Assembly: GCF_005938385.1 (NCBI RefSeq)
Contig: NZ_VCRA01000011.1
Location: forward strand, 124,001 to 188,000
Source of the DNA: Paenibacillus mesophilus
GTDB taxonomy: Bacteria; Bacillota; Bacilli; Paenibacillales; NBRC-103111
DNA length: 64,000 nucleotides
Reading direction: 5' to 3'
Position 1 is the first letter of the stretch, and every line of letters begins with the position of its first letter. This document shows positions 7,784-17,118 of the stretch, piece after piece. A program made the position numbers and the translations under genes. The notes beneath the pieces were generated by a model. That model was not told the origin of the DNA. It was given only the letters and a program-made list of their open reading frames with translations, and searched no databases.

Positions 7784-8929
7784 ATGAACATCCTGCAAGC
7801 CCTTTTTTTTCCTCCGGAGCAGCCCGGGGGCGTATCGTCGATGGTACCTTACATTCAGGAATCGTTTTTGGATAAAGGCTGGGAGATGGAGCTGTTCTCA
7901 CTGCCGAGACGGGTACGCTCGAAAGGAACGGAAGACGTCGCGTTCGAGACGTTCGACTGGCATCCGCTCGCCGGCAATCCGGTCGTCGATAAATATATGC
8001 AAACGTATAAGGACTACGTCTGGTGGACGCGGATGCGCATCCGCAAATCTTACGACCTCATTCATGCCCATCATCCGATTGCCGGCCTTGTTATGAAGCA
8101 GCTGTTTCCGGACACCCCTGTGCTCGTTACGATCCATTCGAGCTATGAGAAGGAACTGATTCTGAACGGTAAAATCTCTGCAGGGGGGCCGGAGGAAACG
8201 TTTCTGACGTCCTTATACGGCGAGCTGGAGCATAAGCTGGACGGGATCGTTACCGTCTCCCAATCGTTCAAGCGGTACTTGTCCGGCTACGTCCGCAATG
8301 GCGAAGCGATCGGCGTCATCCCGAACGGGTTCGACGAGAGAAGGTTCCGTCCGGTCTCGCACGACAACGCGGTTCCCCAGCTCATCTCCGTATGCCGTCT
8401 CGTTCCGGCGAAAGGAATCGACGTGCTGCTCCAAGCTTGCTCGGAGCTGAAGAGAAGAGGACATCCTTTCGTACTCCATCTGATCGGTGACGGGCCGACT
8501 CGCGAAGAGCTGGAACGCGTAGCGGTGGAGCAGAACATTTATGACGAGACGATATTTTACGGCTATATGCTTCATCCGGAAGAATTCATGCCCTTCTTCG
8601 ACATATTCGTTCTTCCTTCGAGGGCCGAGGCGTTCGGCTCCGTCTTCGCCGAAGCGGCGCTGTGCTGTCTGGCTCTTGTCGGCACGGATGTAGGCGGGGT
8701 AGCCGAGCAGATCGAAGACGGCGTCAACGGACTGCTCGTTCCCGTCAATGACCCGCCGGCGCTCGCCGACGCGCTGGAGAAGGTGATGTCCGATCCGGCA
8801 TTCCGGTACCAGCTGGCCCGCTCCGCATGGCTGAAGGCGAAGAGCACCTATTCGCTGAGCCGAGTCATTGGCCAGCTTCAGAAGCTCTACAGCTCGCTCA
8901 GCCGTGCAGGCCTTTCGGAGAACACTTGA
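7784..8929 (+). CDS. Glycosyltransferase, family GT4
   Basis: A GT-B fold glycosyltransferase, 381 residues, likely transferring a sugar from a nucleotide-sugar donor onto a polysaccharide, lipid or similar acceptor. The N-terminal half shows the family's PPEQPGGVSSMV glycine-rich loop; the C-terminal donor domain has GVIPNGFDERRF, LISVCRLVPAKGIDVLL and the E-x7-E-like PSRAEAFGSVFAEA. No membrane segment. ATG at 7784 follows GGGAGAG. It stands alone with its own terminator, so neighbours do not reveal the acceptor. Confidence 0.88.
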   Translation: MNILQALFFPPEQPGGVSSMVPYIQESFLDKGWEMELFSLPRRVRSKGTEDVAFETFDWHPLAGNPVVDKYMQTYKDYVWWTRMRIRKSYDLIHAHHPIAGLVMKQLFPDTPVLVTIHSSYEKELILNGKISAGGPEETFLTSLYGELEHKLDGIVTVSQSFKRYLSGYVRNGEAIGVIPNGFDERRFRPVSHDNAVPQLISVCRLVPAKGIDVLLQACSELKRRGHPFVLHLIGDGPTREELERVAVEQNIYDETIFYGYMLHPEEFMPFFDIFVLPSRAEAFGSVFAEAALCCLALVGTDVGGVAEQIEDGVNGLLVPVNDPPALADALEKVMSDPAFRYQLARSAWLKAKSTYSLSRVIGQLQKLYSSLSRAGLSENT

Positions 8930-8946
8930 CAGGCAAGCATCACGGG

Positions 8947-8991
8947 AACCTCGCCCACTCGATCCGAAGATCGATAGGGGCGAGGTTTTTT
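8947..8991 (+). terminator. Terminator after the glycosyltransferase gene
   Basis: AACCTCGCCC pairs with GGGCGAGGTT (the loop holds a further CGATC/GATCG mini-stem), then six T. Confidence 0.9.
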
Positions 8992-9293
8992 ATCGATAAA
9001 GAAAATTTAACTTCGCTAAGCGTTAAAGCGAAGTGAGACTTTCTTTACCAAGAGAAACTTCCGGTGTTCGGGGTCCCCGAAAAGTACCCGGTGTAATCTT
9101 CGAAGGATAGCGTCACTTTTTGGGGGGAGAGTAGCGGTCGCTCATCCTTGAAGTACATCGATAGACGTTTTTTTTATGCGTTCGAACGTTAACGCATGCC
9201 GTAAAAAAGGGAACGCTTGTACGCGTTCCCTATCCTTTGTACAATGGAGTGGGAGCAAGCATTATTGCCCGTTGTGCCGGGGAGGTATGTTCG
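8992..9293. other. Structured intergenic region before yhaO
   Basis: No coding sequence seen. Several inverted repeats stand close together: CTTCGCT/AGCGAAG near 9012-9035, the near-perfect palindrome TTCGGGGTCCCCGAA at 9067-9081, an imperfect pair CTTCGAAGGATAGCG (9098-9112) with CGCTCATCCTTGAAG (9139-9153), and AGGGAACGC/GCGTTCCCT at about 9208-9232. CCGGTG occurs twice around the palindrome. The last hairpin has an A run on its left, so it could end transcription on the minus strand. Confidence 0.5.
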
Positions 9294-10589
9294 TTGAAAG
9301 CTTTTCGGTTTATTCATGCGGCCGACCTACATCTGGACAGCCCTTTCAAAGGGTTGTCCGGATTGCCGTCCGCCATTCGCGAGCCGTTGCGGGAGTCGAC
9401 GTTCGATGCGCTGACACGGCTCGTAGAGCTCGCCATATCCGAACGGGTAGACTTCGTCCTGGTCGCGGGAGACGTATACGATGCGGCGGATCGTTCGCTG
9501 AGGGCGCAGCTGCGGTTTCAACGCGCGGTGGAGACGCTCGCGGAGAGGGGGATTCCGGTATACGCCGTACACGGCAACCATGACCCTGACGATGGCCGCA
9601 AGGCGGCGCTGCGCTGGCCGGACTCGGTCCGGTTCTTCTCTTCGGCAGAGGCGGAATGCTTTGCCGTAACCGACGCGCTACGCGGCGACTTGGCCTGCGT
9701 GCACGGCTGGTCGTACCCGTCCGCTTCCGTGACGGATAATCCGCTGTCCCGCTACGGGAGTCCGCGTCCCGGCTTGTTCAATATCGGCCTGCTGCACGCC
9801 AATGCGGACGGCGACCCAGACCATGATAATTACGCACCTTGCTCGGTAAGAGAGCTGGTACGCTCCGGAATGGACTATTGGGCGCTCGGCCATATCCATA
9901 CGCGACGCGTGCTGAACGATAGTCCGCCGGTTGTATATCCCGGCAATATACAAGGCAGAAGCGTCCGCGAGACGGGGGCGAAAGGCTGCTATATCGTCGA
10001 CGTTGCGGATTCGGGCTCCATATCCCTCGGTTTTCGCCCTGTGGATGCGGTGCGCTGGTTTGCGGTCGATGTTTCCATCGAAGGGATGACTGGCGAGCAG
10101 GAGCTGCGCGACCGGCTGGAGGAGCGGATGAGGGATTGCGAAGCGGAGGCGGAGGGACGTCCGTCTATCGTCCGGTTTCGTCTGCAAGGACGCGGGCCGC
10201 TTCACCGGACGCTGAGCCGCCCGGGGCCGGTCCGCGAGCTGACCGAGGAGTTCCGGGAGCTGCAGCGGAGAAGGGCGGAGGCCGAGGAAGGCGCGCCTTT
10301 CGTATGGATTGAATCCGTGAACGTGAGAACGGCCCCGGAGTTCGATTTGCGGCTTGCAGCGAGCCGCAACGGTTTTCTCGGAGACTTGCTGCAGCTGTCG
10401 GACAGACTGGCGGCAAACGGTGCCGAGCTGCAATCGTTTTGCGAGCAATCGCTCGCTCCGCTGCTCTCGCATCCGAAGGCCGGGGCGCTTCTGGCCGGCA
10501 TGCTGGGTGAAGAGCGCGCGGAATGGCTGAAGGCGGCCGAACAGCTGGCGCTTGGGCTCGTGGCCGAAGAGGAGGGATGGGACGAATGA
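9294..10589 (+). CDS. yhaO: YhaO-like DNA repair exonuclease (SbcD/Mre11 family)
   Basis: A metallophosphoesterase nuclease of the SbcD/Mre11 type, partner of the ATPase encoded next. Metal-binding motifs are visible: HAADLHLDSP (Asp11, His13), LVAGDVYD, VHGNHD and ALGHIHTR. The TTG at 9294 is chosen because GGGGAGG lies 8 bp upstream and the nuclease motif begins within ten residues; an in-frame ATG 57 bp earlier adds an unlikely Cys-rich leader. 431 residues, close to B. subtilis YhaO. Its end overlaps the yhaN start by 4 bp, so translation is coupled. Probable role: DNA end processing or repair together with YhaN. Confidence 0.88.
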   Translation: MKAFRFIHAADLHLDSPFKGLSGLPSAIREPLRESTFDALTRLVELAISERVDFVLVAGDVYDAADRSLRAQLRFQRAVETLAERGIPVYAVHGNHDPDDGRKAALRWPDSVRFFSSAEAECFAVTDALRGDLACVHGWSYPSASVTDNPLSRYGSPRPGLFNIGLLHANADGDPDHDNYAPCSVRELVRSGMDYWALGHIHTRRVLNDSPPVVYPGNIQGRSVRETGAKGCYIVDVADSGSISLGFRPVDAVRWFAVDVSIEGMTGEQELRDRLEERMRDCEAEAEGRPSIVRFRLQGRGPLHRTLSRPGPVRELTEEFRELQRRRAEAEEGAPFVWIESVNVRTAPEFDLRLAASRNGFLGDLLQLSDRLAANGAELQSFCEQSLAPLLSHPKAGALLAGMLGEERAEWLKAAEQLALGLVAEEEGWDE

Positions 10590-13500
10590 ATATCCGGGAC
10601 ATCCGGATTGACGCCTTCGGCTCGGTACGCGACAAGCGGTTTGTGCCGAAAGGACCGATTACGCTGTTTCACGGCCCGAACGAAGCGGGCAAAAGTACGA
10701 TAATGGGATTGATCCGGGCCGTATTGTTCGGTTTGCCGCCCCGGTCCGCCTCGGCCAATTTCTATGAGCCGCGTTCGGGCAGCTTGTACGGAGGGTCACT
10801 GACCCTGGAGCTGAACGACGGAACGGCGTATCGGGTCGAACGGACATTCCAGGTCGATTCCAACGGGCGGGGAAAAAGCGGCGGCAAAGTCAAGGTGACC
10901 CGTCTCTACGATGAGGGCAGCGACGGTACTTCGCGGCAGCCGGGAGCCGCGGGTGCAGATAGCGCTGCGCAGCGGGGAGACGCGCAGGACGAGGCTTTGC
11001 TCAAACAGATTCTCGGAGGCGTCCAAAGCGAGCTGTTCCGCAGCGTTTTCGCGTTCGGACTGAGCGAGCTGCAGGAGCTCGGTACGCTGCAATCGGACGA
11101 GGTGGCCGGATTTCTGTACAGCGCGGGCTGGGGAGCGCAGGGAGGCGCCGTCGTCTCGGCGGAACGCCGGCTTGCGCAGGAGATGGACAAGCTGTACCGG
11201 CCCAAGGGCAAAAACCAGGAGATCGCCGTACTTGTCAGACGGTGGGAGGAAGGACAGTCGGAGCTGAGGCGCAGCAAGGAAAAGCTCGCTCAATATGTCG
11301 CCTGGGGAGAGCAGTGCGCACAGCTGGACCGCGAAATCCGTTCGGCCGACGACTCGCTGCGGGATGTCAGGGAATCGGCAGCGAGGAGCGAAAGGTGGCT
11401 CAGAGCCAGAGATCACGGTTTGCGGCTGCAGACGGTAGACCGGAAGCTGAAGGAGCTGCCGGACTTTGCAAGCTTTCCGCACGACGCCATATCGCGCTTC
11501 GAGATGATGAATGCGGAGCATGAGCGGTTAAGCGGGGAACTGCGCGAGAAAGAAGCGAAGCTGGCCATACTGGAGCGTACGCTGGACTCGATGACCGTAG
11601 ACGAAGCACTCATCGCGGAGCGTCAGAAGCTGGAATCGATGCTCGAACGGGCGGGAGTGTATAAGGAGGCGCTATCTTCGCTCGGCGGACTGAGGTCCGA
11701 GGCGGATGCGGACGAACGGAACGCGGAGCTCTCGCTGGAGCGGCTCGGAATCGGGTGGACGGCTGCCGACCTGATGGCGTACCCGCTCCCGGTGTCCGAT
11801 CGCGAAGCGGTTAGGGCGGCCAAATCGGAATGGGACGAGCTGCGCAAAGAGGAGGCTTTGTCCCGCGCCGACGCCGGTCGGGCCGCCCTCGAGCGGGAAG
11901 AGGCCGAGAAGATCGCGGCTGACACGCGCGCGGTATACGAGGAAGCGGCGAGCTTATCCGGGAACGGCGGAGCCCAATGGGAGCCGTCCGCCGAAGCGAT
12001 GCGGCGCAAGCTCGTTCAGCTCGGCACCGACTTTACCGAATGGAGCAGACTGCGGCAGGAGCTGCGTCATTTGCGCCAGCGTGAAGAGGATTACCGGCTT
12101 TTTCACGAACCGGTGTCAGGCGCACGGTCCAGAAGCAGGCAGGCGGCGGAACGAAAAGGCGGCGATGGATGGAATCGGCTGCTGCGTCCGGCGCTGCCCG
12201 CCGCGGCCGCAATGATCGTTCCGGTTCTCCTGTGGCTGCAGGGCGCGGAGGTTATGGCTGCAGTCACCTTGCTGCTGTTCGCCGGGGCCGCCGTTTTACT
12301 ATGGCCTCGCAAGTCGAGCGATACGGATGGCGACGGGCGGGGACGCGGTCAGCCGCTTCCTTTCTCGGACGAGAAACAGTCGCTGGACACGCGGCTTCGT
12401 CAATTGGAGCGGGTTGTTCTCGAAAAGATGCGGACATGGCGGCTGCCTTTTCCCGAGCACGCCGCGACGATGATCGGAAACGGCGCCGCTCCCGAAGCCG
12501 TGCTGCCGGAAGGTTGGTTATCCGAAGCGAGCCATGCGGCCGAGCAATGGCTGGAAGGGCGAAGCGAGCTGGAGCGGCGGGAGAAGGCGATGGTGGAATC
12601 CGCGGCTGCGGCCGACGAGGCACGGCGGAGAAGCGCGGCGGCTTCCCGCCGGCACAAGGAGACGGAGGAGCGTCTCGCCCTATGGAAAGCCGACTGGGAG
12701 AGCTGGCTTCGCGAGAGGGGAATATCCGGCGGCATGGGACCGGATGGCGCCTTGGAGTGGCAGCTTGTCGCGGAGCAAGGGAAACAGCTGTTGCTGCGTC
12801 GCGAGGCCGTTTTGCGCCGGATAGCCGCGCTGGAGGCGGAAGCCGTATCGTTCGAGCAAGAAGTGGAGGCGCTTTGCCGTTCGGTCGGCGAAGAGCCGAT
12901 CTATGCGCTGAAGCGCCGTAAAGCCGAGGCGGATGCGGAGGCTGCGCGACGATCGGAGCGTGCCCGGCTTGCCTCGGAGCGCGAGCTGCTGGCGGCCGAT
13001 GCGGAGCTGTGCCAGGGGAAGCTGGCGAGCGTCCGGTCCCGGATCGCGCAGCTGTGGCGGGATGCGGAAGCGGACACGGAGGAGCGATTCCGGGAGCGCT
13101 GCCGGCAGTGCGAAGAGAAGGCCGCCCTCGCGAAGGAGCGAGAGGAGCTCGAGGCTGCGCTGGATTCGATGCTCGGCTCGGAGCTACGCCGCGAAGCGGA
13201 GCTCTCGCACCTTCGCCCGCCCGAAGAGCTGCGGAGCGAGCTTGCACGGCTGGACAAGCTGCAATCCGAGACGGAGCGGCTGCTTGACGGGCTGAGAGAC
13301 CGGCGGGGCCGGCTCCGCAACGAGATGGAGAAGCTGGAGAGCGGCGAGGAGCACGCCGAACGGCTGCAGCGGGTTCAGGACACGGAAGCGGAGCTTGGAC
13401 ATCATTCCAGGCGATGGGCCGTTCTGGCGCTCGCATCCGCACTGTTCGACCGGACCCGTACGCTGTACGAGACGGAGCGTCAGCCTGCGGTTCTGCGCAG

Positions 13501-13873
13501 AGCTTCCGGCTATTTGAGCGCGATGACCGGGGGACGCTACGTCCGCATTATCGCTCCGCTCGGCGAGAAGAAGCTGGTAGCGGTCAACCGCGACGGGGAG
13601 CCGGTCGATTCGGCGAAGCTGAGCCGCGGAGCGGCGGAGCAACTGTATATGGCGATGCGGTTTGCGCTCGCCGACGAGACGGCCCCGGACGCTTCGCTGC
13701 CTTTTGTGATGGACGACGTGTTCGTCAACTTCGACGAAGAACGGCTTCGTCTTTGTCTGGGCATATTGCCTTCGCTCGCAGAAAAAAGGCAGCTGCTGCT
13801 GTTTACATGCCATGAGCATGTCGTGCGGGAAGCGTCCAAAGCGATACCGCAGCTGCAAGTGATCCGGCTGTAA
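10586..13873 (+). CDS. yhaN: YhaN-like SMC/Rad50-type ATPase
   Basis: A 1,095-residue AAA-type ATPase of the SbcC/Rad50 style, partner of YhaO. Walker A is GPNEAGKST (residues 30-38); Walker B lies near the end in LPFVMDDVFVNFDEE, preceded by the LSRGAAEQLYMAMR signature. Between them lie long Glu/Arg-rich coiled coils. Unlike Rad50 there is no CxxC zinc hook at the turn; instead residues about 531-575 form two hydrophobic helices, as described for YhaN relatives, suggesting membrane attachment. The ATG at 10586 follows GAGGAGGGATGG and overlaps the yhaO stop (ATGA). Confidence 0.88.
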   Translation: MNIRDIRIDAFGSVRDKRFVPKGPITLFHGPNEAGKSTIMGLIRAVLFGLPPRSASANFYEPRSGSLYGGSLTLELNDGTAYRVERTFQVDSNGRGKSGGKVKVTRLYDEGSDGTSRQPGAAGADSAAQRGDAQDEALLKQILGGVQSELFRSVFAFGLSELQELGTLQSDEVAGFLYSAGWGAQGGAVVSAERRLAQEMDKLYRPKGKNQEIAVLVRRWEEGQSELRRSKEKLAQYVAWGEQCAQLDREIRSADDSLRDVRESAARSERWLRARDHGLRLQTVDRKLKELPDFASFPHDAISRFEMMNAEHERLSGELREKEAKLAILERTLDSMTVDEALIAERQKLESMLERAGVYKEALSSLGGLRSEADADERNAELSLERLGIGWTAADLMAYPLPVSDREAVRAAKSEWDELRKEEALSRADAGRAALEREEAEKIAADTRAVYEEAASLSGNGGAQWEPSAEAMRRKLVQLGTDFTEWSRLRQELRHLRQREEDYRLFHEPVSGARSRSRQAAERKGGDGWNRLLRPALPAAAAMIVPVLLWLQGAEVMAAVTLLLFAGAAVLLWPRKSSDTDGDGRGRGQPLPFSDEKQSLDTRLRQLERVVLEKMRTWRLPFPEHAATMIGNGAAPEAVLPEGWLSEASHAAEQWLEGRSELERREKAMVESAAAADEARRRSAAASRRHKETEERLALWKADWESWLRERGISGGMGPDGALEWQLVAEQGKQLLLRREAVLRRIAALEAEAVSFEQEVEALCRSVGEEPIYALKRRKAEADAEAARRSERARLASERELLAADAELCQGKLASVRSRIAQLWRDAEADTEERFRERCRQCEEKAALAKEREELEAALDSMLGSELRREAELSHLRPPEELRSELARLDKLQSETERLLDGLRDRRGRLRNEMEKLESGEEHAERLQRVQDTEAELGHHSRRWAVLALASALFDRTRTLYETERQPAVLRRASGYLSAMTGGRYVRIIAPLGEKKLVAVNRDGEPVDSAKLSRGAAEQLYMAMRFALADETAPDASLPFVMDDVFVNFDEERLRLCLGILPSLAEKRQLLLFTCHEHVVREASKAIPQLQVIRL

Positions 13874-13881
13874 AGCTTGTC

Positions 13882-13926
13882 AACCCGCCCGCCGTACCGC
13901 GTCTAAGCCGGTGGGCGGGTTTTTGT
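13882..13926 (+). terminator. Terminator after yhaN
   Basis: AACCCGCCC pairs with GGGCGGGTT followed by five T, starting 8 bp after the yhaN stop. Confidence 0.9.
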
Positions 13927-14156
13927 TTAACGTCTATTCCGAAAAGTAAGTTATTAACCGGTCGATTTACAGTATTGTCCAGTGGCAATAAATGAAGTCA
14001 TGTATAATACATATCTATACAAATAGACAATTCAACTAGGGAGACAACGAAAACGGGAAGGAGGCGATCGTTACGGGCAAGCGATAGCGGAATTTTCAAA
14101 TTGTTCTTCGAAAGCGGTTTCATGAAGGCAAACCATCCATTAGGAGGTCGTTTCAG

Positions 14157-15476
14157 TTGAACAAACTTCGTATCGCATCATCGCTGACATTCATCGCAGT
14201 CGTAGCAGGCTCCCTCGTCGCGTGCAGTCAGGGGCAGGAGAAAGAGAAGGCGGCTCCCGAAGGTACCGTCAACAAAGCTAGCACAACCGATTACAAGGGC
14301 GGCCCGGCCGAGCTCCTGGTACTCGACGTAAACACCGGCACGACGGATGAACAATTTCAGAAGTTTTTTGTGGAGCCGGTCCAGGCGAAGCACCCTCAGA
14401 TCAATCTCAAAAAAACTACGGACGCCCTCGACAAACTGCTCGCTGCAGGAACTCCCCCCGACATGGTACTGGTCAGCAACGCATCTTTGGCGACCATTCT
14501 CGAAGCGAATATTCCGGAAGATTTAACGCAGATAATCAAGACATACGGGATAAACACGGCACAGCTGGAGCCGGCCGTTTTCCAGCAAATGCAGAAGCTC
14601 GGGGAGCAGAAAGCGTTTTACGGGATACCGTTCTATATGAATTACGGCATTATGGTCCACAACCGGGACATCTTCGACAAATTCGGCGTGGCGTACCCGA
14701 AAGAAGTCATGACCTATGAAGAGCTGCTCGAGCTGGGGAAGAAATTGACACGCAAAGACGGCGGGACGAACTATATCGGCGTCATGCCGCCCGACTTGCG
14801 GCAGATGTATTGGCAATACGGGGTGCCCGTATTCGACAAGGCAAAAGGCAAAGCTTCCTTGATAACGGACCGGCACGCCCAAGTGTTCTCGCTGCTGAGG
14901 CAGTTTTATGCGATTCCGGGCTATTTGGAAAACGGCAAGCACAGCCATTCGGTCGACTTGTTCTTCAAGGAGCAGCGGATGGCGATGTATCCGAACTGGG
15001 TCGCCGCCGTCGTCACCTTCTTCGACAGAGCGGGCACGAAGGATGCGTTCAATTGGAACGTGACCGCCCATCCGGGCTACAGCGACAGGCCGGGTCTCGG
15101 GAAGGAGGTCGATTTTGCGATTGCCGTCGTAAACAAATCAAGCAAGTACAAAGAGGCGGCTTATCAGGTCCTGCTCAGCTTATACAGCCAGGAGGTGCAG
15201 ACGAAGTTCAGCAAAGCGGGGCGGTTGTCCGTATTGAAAAACGATGAAATCCGGAAAGTGTACGGCACGGACAGTCAAATCTACAACGGGAAAAATTTGC
15301 AATCGATTTTCAAAGTGTCCCCTTCGCCGCTGCCGGACGCATCCAAATATGATCCGAAAATAAACGCCCTGCTGATCGGGGATGTCGTGAAAAGCGTCAT
15401 GGTGGATGGAACCGACATTAACACGGCACTGCGGAATGCGGAGGATAAAGCGAACAAAGAAATTGTAATTCCGTGA
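14157..15476 (+). CDS. ABC-type extracellular solute-binding lipoprotein (family 1)
   Basis: A 439-residue secreted lipoprotein. Residues 1-23 are a signal peptide ending in the lipobox LVAC, so Cys23 is lipidated and the protein sits on the outer face of the membrane. The rest fits the sugar/oligosaccharide binding-protein fold (FYGIPFYMNYGIMVHNRDIFDKFG, EQRMAMYPNW). TTG start with TAGGAGG upstream. No permease or ATPase gene is next to it, which is unusual for a transporter subunit. Ligand unknown; it could serve a distant transporter or sense a ligand. Confidence 0.85.
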   Translation: MNKLRIASSLTFIAVVAGSLVACSQGQEKEKAAPEGTVNKASTTDYKGGPAELLVLDVNTGTTDEQFQKFFVEPVQAKHPQINLKKTTDALDKLLAAGTPPDMVLVSNASLATILEANIPEDLTQIIKTYGINTAQLEPAVFQQMQKLGEQKAFYGIPFYMNYGIMVHNRDIFDKFGVAYPKEVMTYEELLELGKKLTRKDGGTNYIGVMPPDLRQMYWQYGVPVFDKAKGKASLITDRHAQVFSLLRQFYAIPGYLENGKHSHSVDLFFKEQRMAMYPNWVAAVVTFFDRAGTKDAFNWNVTAHPGYSDRPGLGKEVDFAIAVVNKSSKYKEAAYQVLLSLYSQEVQTKFSKAGRLSVLKNDEIRKVYGTDSQIYNGKNLQSIFKVSPSPLPDASKYDPKINALLIGDVVKSVMVDGTDINTALRNAEDKANKEIVIP

Positions 15477-15507
15477 GACGAAGGAATTGTAATAATTGTC
15501 CCGGCCC

Positions 15508-15550
15508 AAAAAAAATCGCCCTGTCGGCCTGCACACCGACGGGGCGATTT
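15508..15550 (-). terminator. Terminator of the EamA permease gene
   Basis: AAATCGCCC-TGTCGG pairs with CCGAC-GGGGCGATTT with one small bulge. The A run at 15508-15515 becomes the U tract for the minus-strand transcript, and the stem overlaps that gene's stop codon. Confidence 0.8.
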
Positions 15551-16514
15551 ATTCCAATAGCCTTAACCCCAGAACCCCCGCTAACGCGCAGGCGATTCCG
15601 ATCATCTCCTGAAACGACCAGCGTTCTTTCAGGAATATTCGCGCATAGAGCAAGATGAGCAGCACGTTCGTGGCGACGACGGCCGACACCAGCCCCGTAA
15701 TGCCGTGCTGGAACGCAGGCAGGATGAAGATCATGCCGGATATGTTCGTCAGTCCGACGAACGCTCCCCAGCCAAGCGTTGCCCGGATAGACCAGGTCGA
15801 ACGACCGGTGTCCGCCTGCGGACTCGTCTTCCCAGAAACGGAACTTGCTGTCGGTGCCGGTGCCGCTGCCGCGGATATAGATGCCACGGCAACCTCGCGC
15901 CGCACGCTGCCGGAGGCCGTACGCTTGCGCAGTCGACCCAAGCCCCACAGCATAAAAAACAAGACCGACCCGGTCGCGTACATGACGAACAGCGTCGGCA
16001 ATTTGTCCGCATGCCATAACATCGCCTGCTTGGAAGCTAAGTCGGTAATCCCGAACGTCACCATCGCGAGCAGCGCCCATTGGATGCCCTGCAAGTTGCG
16101 CCATGACAAATCATTGGAATAACGGATAATGACGATGCCCGCGACGATGACTAGAAAAGCGGCCGCCTGCCATACGTTCAGCGTCTCTCCCCAGCGGAGA
16201 AACGAGATGACCGCGACCACGACGGGCGTAAGTGCGGTGAAAACGGCGACAAGGGATGCTTTTCCGACGGAGAAGCCTTTGTACATGGAGGCGTTGGAGA
16301 CGAAGGAGAAGGCGCCCATCACCAAGCCGGTCCATACGGCAGGGCTCCACGTCTGGCCCAGCATGATCGCCGCCGCGATCGAAACTACGGCTCCGGATAA
16401 GTACACCCCGAGCAGCATCAAGTTCCGCTCGAGCGGCTTCTGCGATGTCCATTGATATAAAATTCCTCTGAAGCCGAAACAAACGGCGGCCAAGGAAGCG
16501 TAAGCGAGCCACAT
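15549..16514 (-). CDS. EamA/DMT-family membrane transporter
   Basis: A 321-residue integral membrane protein of the drug/metabolite transporter superfamily with about ten helices in two repeated EamA halves (residues 1-140 and 215-321). Between the halves lies a roughly 45-residue Ala/Ser/Pro-rich cytoplasmic linker (about 170-212), longer than usual. The final helix ends ALAGVLGLRLLE. Substrate cannot be told. Single gene with its own terminator. Confidence 0.85.
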   Translation of the reverse strand: MWLAYASLAAVCFGFRGILYQWTSQKPLERNLMLLGVYLSGAVVSIAAAIMLGQTWSPAVWTGLVMGAFSFVSNASMYKGFSVGKASLVAVFTALTPVVVAVISFLRWGETLNVWQAAAFLVIVAGIVIIRYSNDLSWRNLQGIQWALLAMVTFGITDLASKQAMLWHADKLPTLFVMYATGSVLFFMLWGLGRLRKRTASGSVRREVAVASISAAAAPAPTASSVSGKTSPQADTGRSTWSIRATLGWGAFVGLTNISGMIFILPAFQHGITGLVSAVVATNVLLILLYARIFLKERWSFQEMIGIACALAGVLGLRLLE

Positions 16515-16807
16515 GGGAGTGAGCCCCCTTCCGGGTATGAAATACGTGGGTCTGACTACGTACTATATTCCTTGTAAGCGTTTCCAGTCAACTTGTTTTT
16601 AGGCTGTGGTGCACGAGGACGGCGATCGCTGCCGCTGCAGTTACAGCATTTATGCAATTTCCGAAAGACACGGGGGAGCGTCTATTGTACAATGTTCCTA
16701 AGGAAAGAAGGCTTAGCATGGCCCCCTAAAAAGAGGTTCCGGCCTTCGAACGATGTTTCGAAAGTGCAGACGAAGGACGGAACGAAAGCGAGGATCGGAG
16801 GGATTCG

Positions 16808-17089
16808 ATGGTTGAGGAGCGCCGTAAGCATCCGGCGAAACGCGAGCTTACATACCGGGTCGGCTGGAAAAAAGGAAAGTTCGAGGTCGGAGAAAACGGC
16901 CGGGTGACCGCATCGGAATCGGCGGTCGTATTTATGGAGAAGGCGCTGTGGCATCGTTTGCTTGAACAGGCGGTATGGCGGAAAGCGCCGAACGTACCGT
17001 TGGGCGTTCTGGCTTATTTGCTGCTCGCGCTGCCTGTCATCAGCTTCGGCTTGACTTGGCTGCTTGTGCGCATGCTGTCCAACTCTTGA
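16808..17089 (+). CDS. Small single-pass membrane protein, unknown
   Basis: 93 residues: a basic N-terminal half (ERRKHPAKRELTYRVGWKKG) and one strong C-terminal membrane helix (about residues 65-88). ATG at 16808 has GGAGGG at good spacing. An overlapping frame (16593-16907) reads Arg-rich and improbable. It probably forms an operon with the membrane protein 30 bp downstream. No family recognised. Confidence 0.65.
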   Translation: MVEERRKHPAKRELTYRVGWKKGKFEVGENGRVTASESAVVFMEKALWHRLLEQAVWRKAPNVPLGVLAYLLLALPVISFGLTWLLVRMLSNS

Positions 17090-17118
17090 CGGAAATCCGG
17101 TTTGAAGGGAGAGATTTG

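Noticed and set aside
9208-9232. Promoter-proximal terminator for yhaO
   Set aside because: The hairpin has no T run on the plus strand; its A run would serve only a minus-strand transcript, and none is known there.
12264-13442. 392-codon minus-strand frame inside yhaN
   Set aside because: Arg/Pro/Ala-rich translation typical of the antisense of a GC-rich gene; the plus frame has clear ATPase motifs and coiled coils.
16593-16907. Plus-strand frame upstream of the 93-residue membrane protein
   Set aside because: Composition is Arg/Gly/Ser-rich, the start lacks a binding site, and it overlaps a better-supported gene in another frame.
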